From Mansonella perstans (Eukaryota; Nematoda; Chromadorea; Rhabditida; Onchocercidae), in assembly GCA_037074765.1 (NCBI GenBank), contig JBAMDO010000020.1, positions 1 to 64,000 on the forward strand: 64,000 bases of DNA, read 5' to 3'. Below, piece by piece: positions 26,401 to 38,400 of this stretch. The notes under the pieces are model-generated. The model was not told where the DNA came from. It saw only the letters and a list, made by a program, of their open reading frames with translations, and did no database searches. The stretch's first letter is position 1; every line of letters begins with the position of its first letter. The position numbers and the translations under genes were made by a program.

Positions 26401-26771
26401 TCACTTTATACATTGTGCTTTCTGTGTTATAATACATTCAGAATGAGCTGATCGTAAGATCTCTGAAAAATTAAACGATGATTAAAAATTTTAAAATATT
26501 CATTTGAATTGAAATAAAAATTCTCATTTCAAACATTGTGCTTATTTCTCACGGTAACGTATCTTTTTCAAGTTTTTTTATTCATAAAGAATATAACACG
26601 CAGTTTTTTTTTTTTTTTTTTTTTTTTGTAAAATATACTATAGCTTTAGAATAAACAGTTTACTCACCTTTGTAAGATGCATTAAACGCTTCTAATACTA
26701 CGTTAAACTGACGTGATAATCGTTCTTCACGCGTGCCCCCGTATTCCGAACTAGCTTTATGTGTTTCTATT
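26401..26771 (-). CDS. Unassigned two-exon coding segment
   Basis: Not recognised. A minus-strand open segment at about 26771-26668 reads EYGGTREERLSRQFNVVLEA and then FNASYK, and ends at a consensus donor (G/GTGAGT). A second exon at 26462-26401, after a TTTTTCAG acceptor, continues in phase as EILRSAHSECIITQKAQCIK and reaches TGA. This composition and phase agreement suggest a real gene end. Upstream, the frame is closed at about 26772, and the adjoining 26890-26770 stretch is open in a different frame (MHDSWQSLTNPPSPWAFATI and onward), so a frameshift, a pseudogene or a missed short exon is possible. If read through without splicing, the first exon would stop at KGE. It lies 360 bases upstream of the SYS1 start on the same strand. 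Confidence 0.35.
26604..26628. repeat. Poly(T) tract
   Basis: About 25 consecutive T on the plus strand, within the intron of the unassigned gene. Similar runs occur near 31347, 31700, 35010, 43178 (A), 46829 (A) and 63163. Confidence 0.85.
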
Positions 26772-26899
26772 ACTTAGCGGTTTAGCGCAGTTCATGGTGG
26801 AATCGATAATGATTGGTATAGTAGCAAAAGCCCAGGGTGATGGAGGATTCGTTAAAGATTGCCAGGAGTCATGCATGCATAACCTGAAATGGTTTTAGA

Positions 26900-27752
26900 A
26901 TAGGTAGGACCTAGCAAACTTTTGGATGGAAATGTTAATAAATGATGGTAGAAATAATTTATGGTCTAATAGTTATAGCAGATTGTAAGTGATAGAGAGA
27001 TGAGATTGCAATGATTAGAGTTTTTGATTGAACCTATAAAAAAAGGATATTATTTGATAGAGTAAACTTATATTTATCATATTTATTTATATTATTTATA
27101 CATTTTTCTATCAGTTTAATGCATGCCTTGGAAATTCCGCATTTTATAATACCTGAAATTGAAGTAATTCAGATCCATTACTTATTACATTATTTTTATG
27201 TATCTTTTAATATGATATTATAATGCAGAAAGAGAGAAAAAAAGGAACTTGGTATTACTCACTTGGAATATTATCATACTATTCGAAAATATCGTTTCAA
27301 TTCATTTTATTTATGGCTTATTTTAATTTCATCGATTTATTTATAGTTTTGCAGGTGGTTGCTTTTTTTTTAATTTGCTGCCTCAGAAATGTCCCATGCA
27401 AAGCAGACAACATCTTCAAATGGAACGGCACAAGTAAGCAGAATATCAAGCGAATTACTAATGGTCAGTGCTTCGTTTTTGAGTAATTAGAGGGAGAATA
27501 AATCGATTTTTGAGTTTTATAAGAGGATTCAAGTAATGGTAATGATAATAGCTAAGTACGAAGCACTGCTAAGCTATTAGGATTGTTAAGGTACCAATAA
27601 ATAAGTAATTGTCACGTATTGTTGCACAATTCTAAGTAATGACATGATTGAGCAGTAAATTATGTCGATACTGTGAAACCCTCATTCCTTATATTTCGTT
27701 TTATCACACATTCTGATAGAATTTTACTGATAGAAGCAGATAATATTTAAGG
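26900..27752. other. Spacer upstream of the RING gene
   Basis: AT-rich DNA with one open plus-strand frame (27223-27486) that shows no domain. It may include 5' leader or promoter sequence of the downstream RING-finger gene; nothing specific is identifiable. Confidence 0.5.
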
Positions 27753-27791
27753 ATGAAGAAATTTTTCATAAGGACACTGCAGGAGGAAAAC

Positions 27792-30091
27792 ATGCATAAT
27801 GCAGGCGGCATTTTGCAGCCAAATGTTATGAACGATGGGACGAATCGGGTTTCAGAATCCAGTGAAGCAACATCACATAATACAGCTCTTTCATTTGTTT
27901 CTGGACCAACATTTACCACTGGTTCAATGCCTTCCGTAACTTTGCAAGGGAGTCCTGCAACGTATATTCCAATACAAGTCGGTTCTCTTTTATTGTATCA
28001 GTGCAGCCTGAATCTTATACCGAATTTTATACCGAAATTTTTATACTTTTCCTGTCATCATTTTGGGAAATGTAGGGATTTTTTTTCTTGGAAACTTCTA
28101 AAATAAAATTTCGCTAATTAGACTATCATAACGCTATTACCAAAAAAACTTTTCCGAGAGCTATACGTACTCATATCATATCTTTCTTGAGAGTTTTGTT
28201 ATCCAGTAATTTTAGCGATAAAAGAATTCTAGGTTCCTGGTGTGATCGAAACGGCTTTTACGCAAACTCCAGCCTTTGCTGCTCCACCCATCTATCCTTC
28301 AGCATTAACAGCTGCATATATCACCGGTCTTACAAGTGCATCTCCTGCCTCACCTTGTACATTCCTGTCGGCCGCTACACCAATAACAGCAGTTTGCCAC
28401 TGTATCTATGCTCAACCATGTGCACTTCATCATCGTCCAATCACTTATGCTTCACATTCGCTTTCATCTTTGGGTTAGTTCTATCGCAAAAAGAGTAGCT
28501 TTAATATTGTGTTTATATTGTGTTTGCATTTTCGGATCTACTTTTCACTTTGCTTATATTTACCATCTATTTTTGTATTTTAGGTACGGTGCCTGTTACA
28601 TTATCTCAAAGTCATTCCCACACTTTACCAGCAACAATAGGAAGCAATGTTGCATCTGCTCGCGTTTGTTCAATAAATTTTTTATATTAAATTCACTAGT
28701 GATAACATTCAACAATTTAAAAGCACTCTTATTGCGTTTCTGCATATGTAAAATATGCCTTTTTTGTAGGTATCATCTTTGCCATCTACCTTAGCCTTAC
28801 CATCTCTTCGGTCAATGATGCGACTAAAGCGAACCGGTGAACAACTTGCTACCACTCATCCGCCGGTAGCTGATTCGGATGGTGCAGCAAATATCCGCTT
28901 ACAGAAAATACGCCGTATTGAACCTGGTGCAGAAGCAACCACTTCATATCTGGCTGCTCAACGACATATTGAGTAAGCATGCATTCAGTGAGCGAAACAA
29001 CGAATTCTTCGCTAACTTTTCCGTTTGAACTAAATTGCGTTTTTTTTAGAACTCGAGGTGACGAGAGAGATACGGTGGATAGTAGGCCAGATTTAAATTC
29101 GGCATTTTGTTGTGATTGCCGCAATAGCTCTACTTACCAATGTCCTTATCAGTCCTGTCCATATCACAACCATCATCATATTTGTCCGCGTCATCCTATA
29201 TGTTTTTGCCAGCGGAACGAATCAGGCAGCAGTTATAGGTAGCCTTTATTTATGTAGCGATCGAGTATAGCAGGAAATGCTTTCTATAGTGTGCCAAATC
29301 TGGAATTTTAAACAGAAAATAGTCGTTATTTATTTGTAATTTTCTGAGGGACAAATCTTATTCTCAACTTCAGGCGCGAAACCGATATGAATCCAGTACA
29401 TGATTTGTTGTTGTCATCGCGTGTGGCACAAATCGAACGGCAGCAGCAGGCCAACAATTTGTGGTTTCAGCGACATTCTATGGCGTCAAATAATCTGATT
29501 GGTGTTGATATCGTCCCAAGACGTTTAACTTCTCAACCAGTGGTTTTCCTACCGCGTCACCACCAGCCTATAATGGAGCTCGCTATGGTAATTTTTGATT
29601 TATAGTCTTATTTCTTTTTTTCTCAGTTTTTTTTTAAAGCTTTTTCATCTTTTTTGCTAAAAAAATTTATCCATTCCAGGTTCTATTGCAGCCACATGAT
29701 CCAGTCATTTTGGGTGGCAGTGTGCCCAATTCCAATGACCCTGTACCAATCGGGGCAACTATTGAACAAATCAACCGTTTCTCAACTACCTACAAATATA
29801 TTAAAGAGAATGATATTCCAGAAAACGAACAGGAACGCTGCACGGTCAGCTTATATTTTTTGTCTTCCATTTATTTCAGTTATTTCTTATCACCCACTTC
29901 CAAAATCACTTCACAAAATTTTTAAGGTATGTCTGAATGATTTTGAAACGAACGAAGAAGTTCGAGCTCTTCGCTGTAATCATGTATTCCATGTTGTTTG
30001 TATCGATCGCTGGCTTGTGTACAATAAAAAATGCCCGGTCTGTCGTCTGGATGTGGACAAAACAAACATAATGTCAATGGTGTCTCTGTGA
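27792..30091 (+). CDS. RING-H2 E3 ubiquitin ligase, Arkadia (RNF111)-like
   Basis: Exons: 27792-27977, 28233-28473, 28584-28648, 28770-28972, 29050-29238, 29374-29587, 29680-29844, 29927-30091. Phases agree, giving 475 residues. An in-frame ATG at 27753 would add 13; the later one is preferred because CTGCAG, a possible trans-splice acceptor, lies between the two. The N-terminal half is low-complexity Ser/Thr/Pro/Ala-rich. Exon 5 holds a Cys/His cluster (SSTYQCPYQSCPYHNHHHIC). The C-terminus is a complete C3H2C3 RING-H2: CTVC, 14 residues, CNHVFHVVC, ten residues, CPVC. The segment before the RING (ATIEQINRFSTTYKYIKEND) and LVYNKKCPVCRLDVD resemble the end of Arkadia and Ark2C, which act on SMAD/SKI proteins in TGF-beta signalling. 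RNF38/44 is the other candidate family. The substrate is unknown. Confidence 0.87.
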
Positions 30092-33000
30092 TCCGTATTA
30101 GTAAACGATCAAAGAATTTTTCATATTTAATCATACATCTTAGGTTAATTTTCGGCTCTTCCAGTCAATTTATATCTTATTTTCATATTTTACATGAATC
30201 CGTGTGATCTTTCCAATTAAGATATTTAAAACAGGTGATTATAAATAAAGAATTGTCAGATGGTACGAAATAGATGGAAAATTTGCTTCGCCGGTTTTAT
30301 TATTCATTTTCATCTAATATGAAAAAAATTAGCATGGTGATTAACTCCTGGTTTCTTATATTTGTTATTTCCTGTGATTTCATTTATGCTTATTCAAATA
30401 TTACGGTGATGGAATTTTATAGCGTCAATATTTTATACCTTCATGTCCTTTTTTTGATTTTTTTTTCTTTCTTTTTGGTGATATCAAATTAGATATTTTC
30501 TCGTTTTCTCACATAATGTTCGAAATAGTTTTAACAGTTCTTTCAGTAAACGATGAAATTTGATAGTATAAAATTTTTTTTTGTGGAATAACAAATCTGG
30601 AAAGTGCTGGGTGCAGTTTTCAGTAGACGAACTGTCAAAATTTCCGAGCATATCAGCGATTTTGGACTTCTTACATATTATAAGAAGTGATTACTTTTTA
30701 GAAATATTCCAATTTCTTGCGAGAATTACTTCATTCATTTCCAATGGCCGTATAATTCATATCCATTTCATCGGTGAAAAGGAATTGACAGGCTAATTGT
30801 ATTTCCGTCCGAACTGATAAAAAGAACTCTGATGGACAAAATTGCTCGCAAACGTTTGGAAAGAATTAAGTTGCAGCAGCGTAACGGACATGTTTCAATT
30901 ATATACCACTTTAGCTCTGGTTCACTTACGTGTGTTCAAATTATATCACCGCTAATCATCTTTGTGATGTCTATACTACTATGCACATATGTGGGATGCA
31001 AAAACAGTGTAATTCACATGATCGAATCACTTCCAAACAAGTTTCTTGTTGTTCAAAATGAGTTGAGTATGGTTTTCTAATAATTAGTTATTATTCAGGG
31101 CTGGTGTCTAGATTCTGCAAATGACAGACACTTATCAAGGTTTCCAGCTGGTCTAATTTCGAAATTATTGTTTGCTAGTATAATGAGTAACAGCTCTGAT
31201 GAATTTTTTTCATTAAAATTCAATTATTGTTCTCACGCTTGCTTGAAGTACCAAGAGAATTTATTTCAAATGGTGCAAATGACATCTAAATTGTTAGCAT
31301 TCAATTAAGTATGAGTTTTAGGATGAATTATCTCTTCAATATATTGTTTTTTTTTTTTTTTTTTACCCAATATTTTTGGGTATTTTCAAAGCGATTGAAA
31401 GCGTTCTATTCGCTAAAAATCATTTATTTATTCTTTTGAATAAGAAAAGTAAAAAGAATAGCGGTAAAAGAGATACAAGACAAAGTTTATAGCAAGTGTA
31501 ATTCACATGATCGAATTATTTCCAAACTAGTTTCTTGTTGTTCAAAATGAGTGTTATTTTTATTTACAGTGCTAGCAAACGTTGTACATATTACTCGCTA
31601 TGAATTATGGACTGTTTCCTTTTCCAGCAATAACTTTTGCAATTTTTACCCCGTTTCCCTAATTTTCATTCACACATTACTCATTTCTTCCGCAATTTTC
31701 TTTTTTTTTTTTTTTTTTTTATTTAAATTATTCAATTCAGTCCATAGGGAACTTTTGTTCTTTGGTAAGTAATACTTTCCATTTTAGTTTAATGCATCTA
31801 ATGGATCTTTATTCTTCACTTACATCATAAATAGAAGAGAAAGCAAAAAATCCAACAATGCTTTTTTATATATTCAAATTCCTACGAAGTTAAATAAGCG
31901 TTGAACTAAAATGAATCAAAAATGTAATAACTAGAAAGTGCAGTTGGATTTTTTTCATGTTCTTATCTAGAAATAATCATATAATTGTGGAAAACTTAAA
32001 ACTAGCGAATTTCTGCTTTGATTATTACTATTCATTTGAGGAAATAGAAATTTTCATCAATTTTTCTATCACTGTTATTTCAAATTTTAGCAACTAAGAG
32101 ATTTGTTAATCTTGATCTTAAATTTATTAGTTCGGACTGACTTCACCAGAACTGTAAACTTTAAGCCGTTGGTCTTGAATAAGACCAGCAGTTGGAACAA
32201 ACTAATTAATAATCTTTGGCTGTTATCGAGAAGCGAATTATTCAGAAAATATTCTTTTAAACAATATTGCTTATCCAATACGTCCAATACTAGGATGCAA
32301 CAATTCATTTCATATAAATATACTTCATCGAAATATTCACACTTAATTTTTCTGCTATCTACCAAAGAAGCTTTGTAATGACCATTTTCTTTTATATTTA
32401 CCATATAAGCATCATCATCATATCAAACATTTAAAGGCTATAAAGTTCTCCAAAAAAACTTTAAACGATTTAAAAAGAAACTAATCTTTTCTGAAATAAA
32501 TTTACTTATTTACAATATTTACACAACACTTATTCTTACAAATCTGTATTTTACTGTGTATCATATCGTTCTATTCCCGTGCTATTTCTGATGATATCTG
32601 AGATATTATTTTTTAGAATGACACTTCATAACTTAATAGTTTACATAGAGCTATAGCAACAAAGTATATTTATTTGTAACGTGGAATTCTTGACTCTGTT
32701 GCTGAAATCTAAATCAAAACTGTAATATCCCAGGATATACGATATTAAAATGCGATGAATCATATAGGTGTTCACGATTGAGATTAGTAAGTAATACTGT
32801 ATTGTTCACTAATTAAAATTAAATTAGTGAAGTCCTGCATTTGTATCCCAAACATATATACGAAAATTGAAAAAAGTGCTGTAAAGCTAGTTCAGGAATG
32901 CAGTCACTTCATAGAGTATTGAAAAAAATAGTGAAGTGCATTTAAAATAGCAATCCAAATTAAATTTTTACCATTCTTGTTTTGGTTTTCAGAAAAATAG

Positions 33001-33417
33001 ACTTGAAAATAGATTGAATTCCCAATCTCCTATCAGAGAAACGAAATCATTTATTGGAAATAATTCACTTATTTTGTTCGGAATTTCAAGCTAATATAAA
33101 AAATCTCAGCACCTTTATATGATTGAAGTGTGTGAAATGTTTTTCAAAGGCATTCATTTAGAATGATTCATTTTCCGAGATGGAAAGGCATAAATTGATC
33201 AGTGATTGACCTTTCAGCTCTTCTTATATGCTCATGATCGTTATCGTAATCTGTTTCTTTCATCGCTTCTTTGTGAACACAACTTATTTAAGTTGAACAA
33301 AACACAGAATCAGAATTCTCAAATCATCTAATTTAAGTGCTTTATAATTCGATAATGGAAAAGATCCATCCATCTATCATTTAAAATTTTATGAATATAT
33401 GTTACAGGAAAAAGAAG
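30092..33417. other. Gene-poor stretch with possible transposon debris
   Basis: No intact gene was found. Two open segments look more coding-like than their surroundings: 30795-30900 (RLIVFPSELIKRTLMDKI), vaguely like the zinc-binding part of a retroviral-type integrase, and 32103-32378 (open plus frame), vaguely like the RNase H end of a BEL/Pao polymerase. Neither is secure. Two copies of a 57-bp sequence lie at 31007-31063 and 31496-31552. Confidence 0.4.
31007..31552. repeat. Pair of 57-bp direct repeats
   Basis: The segment 31007-31063 (beginning GTGTAATTCACATGATCGAA) recurs at 31496-31552 with three substitutions. The copies are 489 bases apart, in the same orientation. Confidence 0.85.
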
Positions 33418-33751
33418 TTATATTACATTCATGCCAACAATTTCATTTGCTATTACTTCATTCACAGATTGAACAATTTTCAGCACTCCTTTACCGTAAT
33501 ATCTTTTTTCATCTTGATCCCTCAGTTCTAAAGCTTCTAGTTTTTCAATCGAAGCTTCAGAAAGTACGGAAGTTCTACCTGTTGCTCCATCACAGAGTTC
33601 AACTTCTACCTCAATAGTTGGGTAACCTCTGCTGTCTAAAATTTCTCTTGCTAATACATTGTTAATTATTTTTTTCATCGTGTTAAACCTCTACTTCTGA
33701 TATAAGTACCACAGTTTCTCTTGCTAACTTAGCTACAGTAAATAAGTGAAA
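33418..33751 (-). pseudogene. eno: Wolbachia-type enolase fragment, nuclear transfer (nuwt)
   Basis: The minus-strand frame from ATG at 33678 to TAA at 33418 encodes 86 residues starting [20 protein letters not shown], then [17 protein letters not shown] and GKGVLK: the N-terminus of a bacterial enolase of alphaproteobacterial (rickettsial) type, not the nematode enzyme. The full enzyme has about 430 residues, so four fifths are missing. The substrate loop, normally SGAST, reads SEASIE here, so the copy is inactive even where it is open. Directly upstream, a second frame ends EVEV-stop at 33683-33685, four bases before the enolase ATG. That is bacterial gene spacing and suggests that DNA, not a transcript, was inserted. 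No spliced-leader or intron signals are associated. Assignment to Wolbachia is inferred from protein similarity and the filarial context. Confidence 0.87.
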
Positions 33752-35452
33752 CGAAATTTAAGAATTATTTTCTTTTGAGAAAGCTGTTACAACGCAATGC
33801 TGCAAAATCATAGGAAATCTTATATTTAAAGCGGAATGAATTTTATTTAAAGCAAAGGAATTAGGCCTATTCACAAGAATTATTCAGAAATTTTTAGGTA
33901 TCATAACTAAAAGATGAGTAGTGGATGGTTATAGGCATAAATGTGTTGTACATTAGGGATGGTTCAAGTCGCCGAGAAATGGGACATCGGTCATCATTGG
34001 TATATAACGGTGACAATGCTCCTTGCAAGTTGCAAATATAAATTATGTTATATTATCTCTCCCTCAACTTTTTACTTTTGCCTGTTACAACTATTTGATT
34101 AATATAAATTTTTGTTGTTGTGCAACGATAATAAATTTTAAATTGTTAGGAAAACCCTTTATGCTAAATTTAGTAATTATGAAGACACTCTTAAGAAAAT
34201 GTTGAAATTGGCGAAGGTCTTCGCAACTTTTGAAATTATTCTAAAGCATAGTGTTGTATAGTGAGAAGACTAAATAGCTTCATAATAATATCACTTCTTT
34301 CGTTATATTTCATTTATTATCACATCAATTGTTGTTCCGACAATTTTTTGAATTTTAAAAGTTATTTGGCAGCTGTCACTTCTTTTGCTTGAAAGTATAA
34401 AATTGAAAATTTTTTAATTTAAAAATGGAAAAGAATGATAGAAAATTATCGAATGCAGAAGTCGACTAACTGTAATAAACGCTTGTTAAATATTTGAGAA
34501 AATGCCTAATTGACCAAATGCTAAAGTTCTAACTAATTTTGGGAAAATACTTCAAGAAATTTGAAAATTTCATGTTTCTTTTTTTATCTCAAAGATTCCT
34601 TTCTGCATTAGTAATCCATCCATGCTTAAAGTATCAAGAAAACAGCCCCAATAAATTACATACAAATAGATATGTAGTTTAAAAATTTTAAGCATAATTA
34701 AGCACAATTCCATAAGAATCTCTTGTCTGATTGCTAGAGAAAAATTTTCAAAACTCTTCATTGTTTAAGCTGCCAATATTTCTAATCATTGTATATTTAA
34801 AAATATTGAAAAAATTCTTGTTTTTTCTCAAATGAAGCAAAGAAATGTAGTTGTTAGTGAAAAGTGTTAATAGTTTTAAATAAATCTTTGAAACTGTCTT
34901 GACTTTTCTCATTTTTGATCCTTTCATTTCATAAAAAAATCATTTCTCTTATTTACTCTTCCAATGATATTTGAGCTATTAAAACTCATTATTTCAAATC
35001 ATTTTCTGTTTTTTTTTTTTTTTTTTTTTTTTGAAAATTTTCGGCATTTTATAGGAAGAAATTTGATTTTGCTAAAAATTTCACTTCATTTACTGCTTTT
35101 CAATAATATTTTGATTATTTTTTTCTGATATGATAATTTATTATTCTGAAAAGGCTTACCGAAGGAAATTAATGTGTTTTAATTGGACAAGATAGTATAA
35201 TCATCAGTGAAGGAAGCAAATTTAGTAAAATTAAAAACTGATCATTTCAATAATCATCCTCCCATTCCATGGTTAATTACAATAAAGATATCTGATAAAG
35301 CAAAGAGAAAGGTAAAGGAGAGGTGGAAGATAAATATCAATAATGGCAAGCTAATGATAAGATATCACTTGAATAAGTGATAAATAAAGAAGTGATAATT
35401 CCACTTAGTAATTTTTTTTCATCGTATTTTCATAGAGCCAACCAATGCATAA
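33752..35452. other. AT-rich spacer upstream of the PHACTR gene
   Basis: About 1.7 kb with no supported gene. It includes a poly(T) run of about 22 near 35010. The part next to 35453 presumably contains the promoter of the PHACTR-like gene. Confidence 0.5.
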
Positions 35453-38400
35453 ATGTCGCATGAGCCTGATGGCTACGGTAGTATTTGTGGCATAATGATT
35501 CATGCAATGGTATCGGCAGGTACCCGTATTGCAGCTTCCGGTACAACGAATAGATGATGTCAGGTCAGGAATGTCGATCGATAGGTGAATGGATGAATGA
35601 GGTGGTTGCTGGAGTGTGATTCATATTTTATGCTTCTTCAAGTCTAACTCATCTTATTGTTCTTTTCATCACCAATATATCGCATCTTTCACGCATTTAT
35701 CATATTTTAAATTTTCAATTCCATTTCTTTTTACATTTGAAAATTTAATTATAAATAATTGTATTATTTTTCAATTTTACAGATGTTACTGCAGTATACG
35801 TGAAAAATAGTTCAAAATCACAATTTTTAAGGTAGTTCAAATAACTCTTCTCAAATAAGATATCTACAGTTATATGTTAATTAATCCAAATAACTTTTCT
35901 CATTATCTTTTAAGGCTATTCATTCGTTTTTCTTCAAGATAGTTATTGCTATAATCTAAAAAAGAAGTCAAAGAAGTTGAAATTATTTGCCTAATTGATA
36001 TACTGTAGATATCTATTGAATTAACAATGAAACTAATTGATGTTAGCAAGAGAATAAAAATGCAAAGTGTTGTATCAATATTTTATATGATATTAATTCA
36101 TTTATGCAAAGAAAGCCTTATCAATGTTTTTAGGACGAGTTGCAATTTCAACATATTCAGAAAACAAAATTTATGATGTTATGTTAAAATCTCAATTTGA
36201 AACGAAAGCTGATATACAGGAGAAAACGAGTGAAGCAGAAAATATAGAAGGTAATATTCGTTTTTTTTGCAATACAATTTTGAAAATTTCTAATGATAAA
36301 ATAATAAGACGTATCTAATTGTTCGTCTTGAAAGATAGACGAATTTTAATTAACTTCATTCTTTGTCTTATATTTGATTTATTCGTGATAACTGTATTCG
36401 TCTGTATCTTCTGATTTCTTCATAAGAGTATAATTTATGCAACAGTGAACTTCGTATGACGTATAATAGTGAACTTCGTATGATGTGGGAATTCGATATA
36501 TTATGCTTCCAGAAAATGTATACTTGAACATACGGAGTTTTATGGCTTCATTTTAAATCACTCTTAGACCTTTAAATTGTGGTATTAATATATCATATGA
36601 AGTTATTTCAGTTTTTGAAAAGACAAGTGAGAACGCAGCAGCTGCTAACGTGGAATTTAGTCCGGACAGAACTACTAACAAGTGGGTGAAAAATGTTTCT
36701 CAGCAAAGTCGTTCTCTAGAGCAGTCTAGTTTCTGTTTTCCAGGGAGGCACTTTATAAGAATAATTTCATAAATGAAAAAAGAAATATATATGAAAAAAA
36801 AAATCGAAGCCTTTTAAAAACCTGCTTTTTTCTTTCAAAGCGCACAAATAAAGAAATGGTTTTTCAGTTCACGATATGGTCATAGGAAGCATTCTTATCA
36901 TGTGTTTAGCAGTTCGTTGAAATCAGGCAAATTTTGGTTGCGCATTTTTCGACCTTGGAAATGGCGAAAAAAACATCATAGGGAACGATTGCGGTTAGCT
37001 TATATTTTTAGAGTGTATGTTTGGAATTTTATACTGCTTTCAAAAGAAAGCATTCCAGAAATACTTTTAATATTAGGAGAAGTATAATGAAATGCTTCGT
37101 ACATTTCGTATACTATTGCATAACTTACATTCCGTTTGTTTTATTACGTGTTAACTGTATTAGTACTGCTGTCATTTTTTGTAGTAATGTTCATGTTTTA
37201 CAATAAGATTAACACACATATGTATTAGTTCACTGGGAACATACAAATATGAGGGGTCAAAGTGTGTGCTATAATAAATTAAAACTTCCTTGATTTCGCG
37301 GATGAATTTGTCTATGTTGTTAAAATTGCATACTTAGTCGAGAGAGGACGAAAGCTTTAATTCTAAAAATTTGAGTCTCAGTAGTATTTTTTCGTTAAAG
37401 CACCTTTTGAAATCTATAACTATGAATATTTACTAGCAGCTTATTCACACTTACTACCTTTTTAGACGGGCTACAAGTGATCATAGACGAGAAAGTTCAC
37501 CATCTGCTGTTATGCGTTCATCTTTCAGCACTTTGGATTCACTCTTCTCTGTTCCAGATATCGATGGTTATTTTTCTTATTTTTGGGAATATTTGTTTCC
37601 TTAAAATATTTTTTTCTAATGTCTTCATTTTCTAGATGATTAATAAATTTTAGGGATGTGAAGGCAGTTTTCAAGCATTTAATGTATTCTTATTCTTCTC
37701 GAAATCATCTTCTGCAGTATTTTGTTGATTATATATGTTTTTATTAAAATATAGTTACATCTGTAATTTCCAATAATTTCACATTTATTCATTCCTTAAA
37801 AGGATTACGGGGAATGCAGTGATGATTGTTTGAAACTTATACATAGACTACAATTAATGACAAGTTTATAACACATTGTGCATAAATCCATCGTATTATT
37901 TCACTAATGACAACAGTATACTAATGGTGGTAGTTTTACTATTTTACTAGTAAGCTTAATCATGTTATCATTGGTGCTGAAATTAAATGGTTTACTACAA
38001 TTTACAGCTAGTCTGAATACTAATAAAACGTAGTTGTATCCTCTTCTGAGAAGTTTATGGGATTTTCTGTTAAACTACTCACTTTGGGTGGCTTTGGTAG
38101 GTATTTTTCCGATGTGTAGTGTTAGGAAAGAAATGAGTGATAATTCGAAGCAAATGATGCTTATTTCTATCGAGAAACACATATGATCTCGTGAGCGAGT
38201 TATTACATGCAACAATTGATACATTCATTTCGTGTTTTTCGAAAATCCCTTATTACCATCGATCTTATAATTTATTGAGCTTTATCAGTTAAAACTTTGT
38301 TGAAAAGAAGTTAACAAGTTGTCGGCAAGGAATATATCAGTCATTTTACTTCATCATTTCAGAGTTGTCCGTGTTCTCTGCTCAAATACCACTAATCAGT

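Noticed and set aside
26900..27486. Plus-strand ORF 27223-27486 as a first exon of the RING gene
   Set aside because: Low-complexity hydrophobic peptide starting in a non-conserved region; no donor joins it in frame to the ATG at 27792.
32087..32404. 105-codon minus-strand ORF
   Set aside because: It is the antisense of the plus-strand open segment at 32103-32378, with no motif and AT-driven composition.
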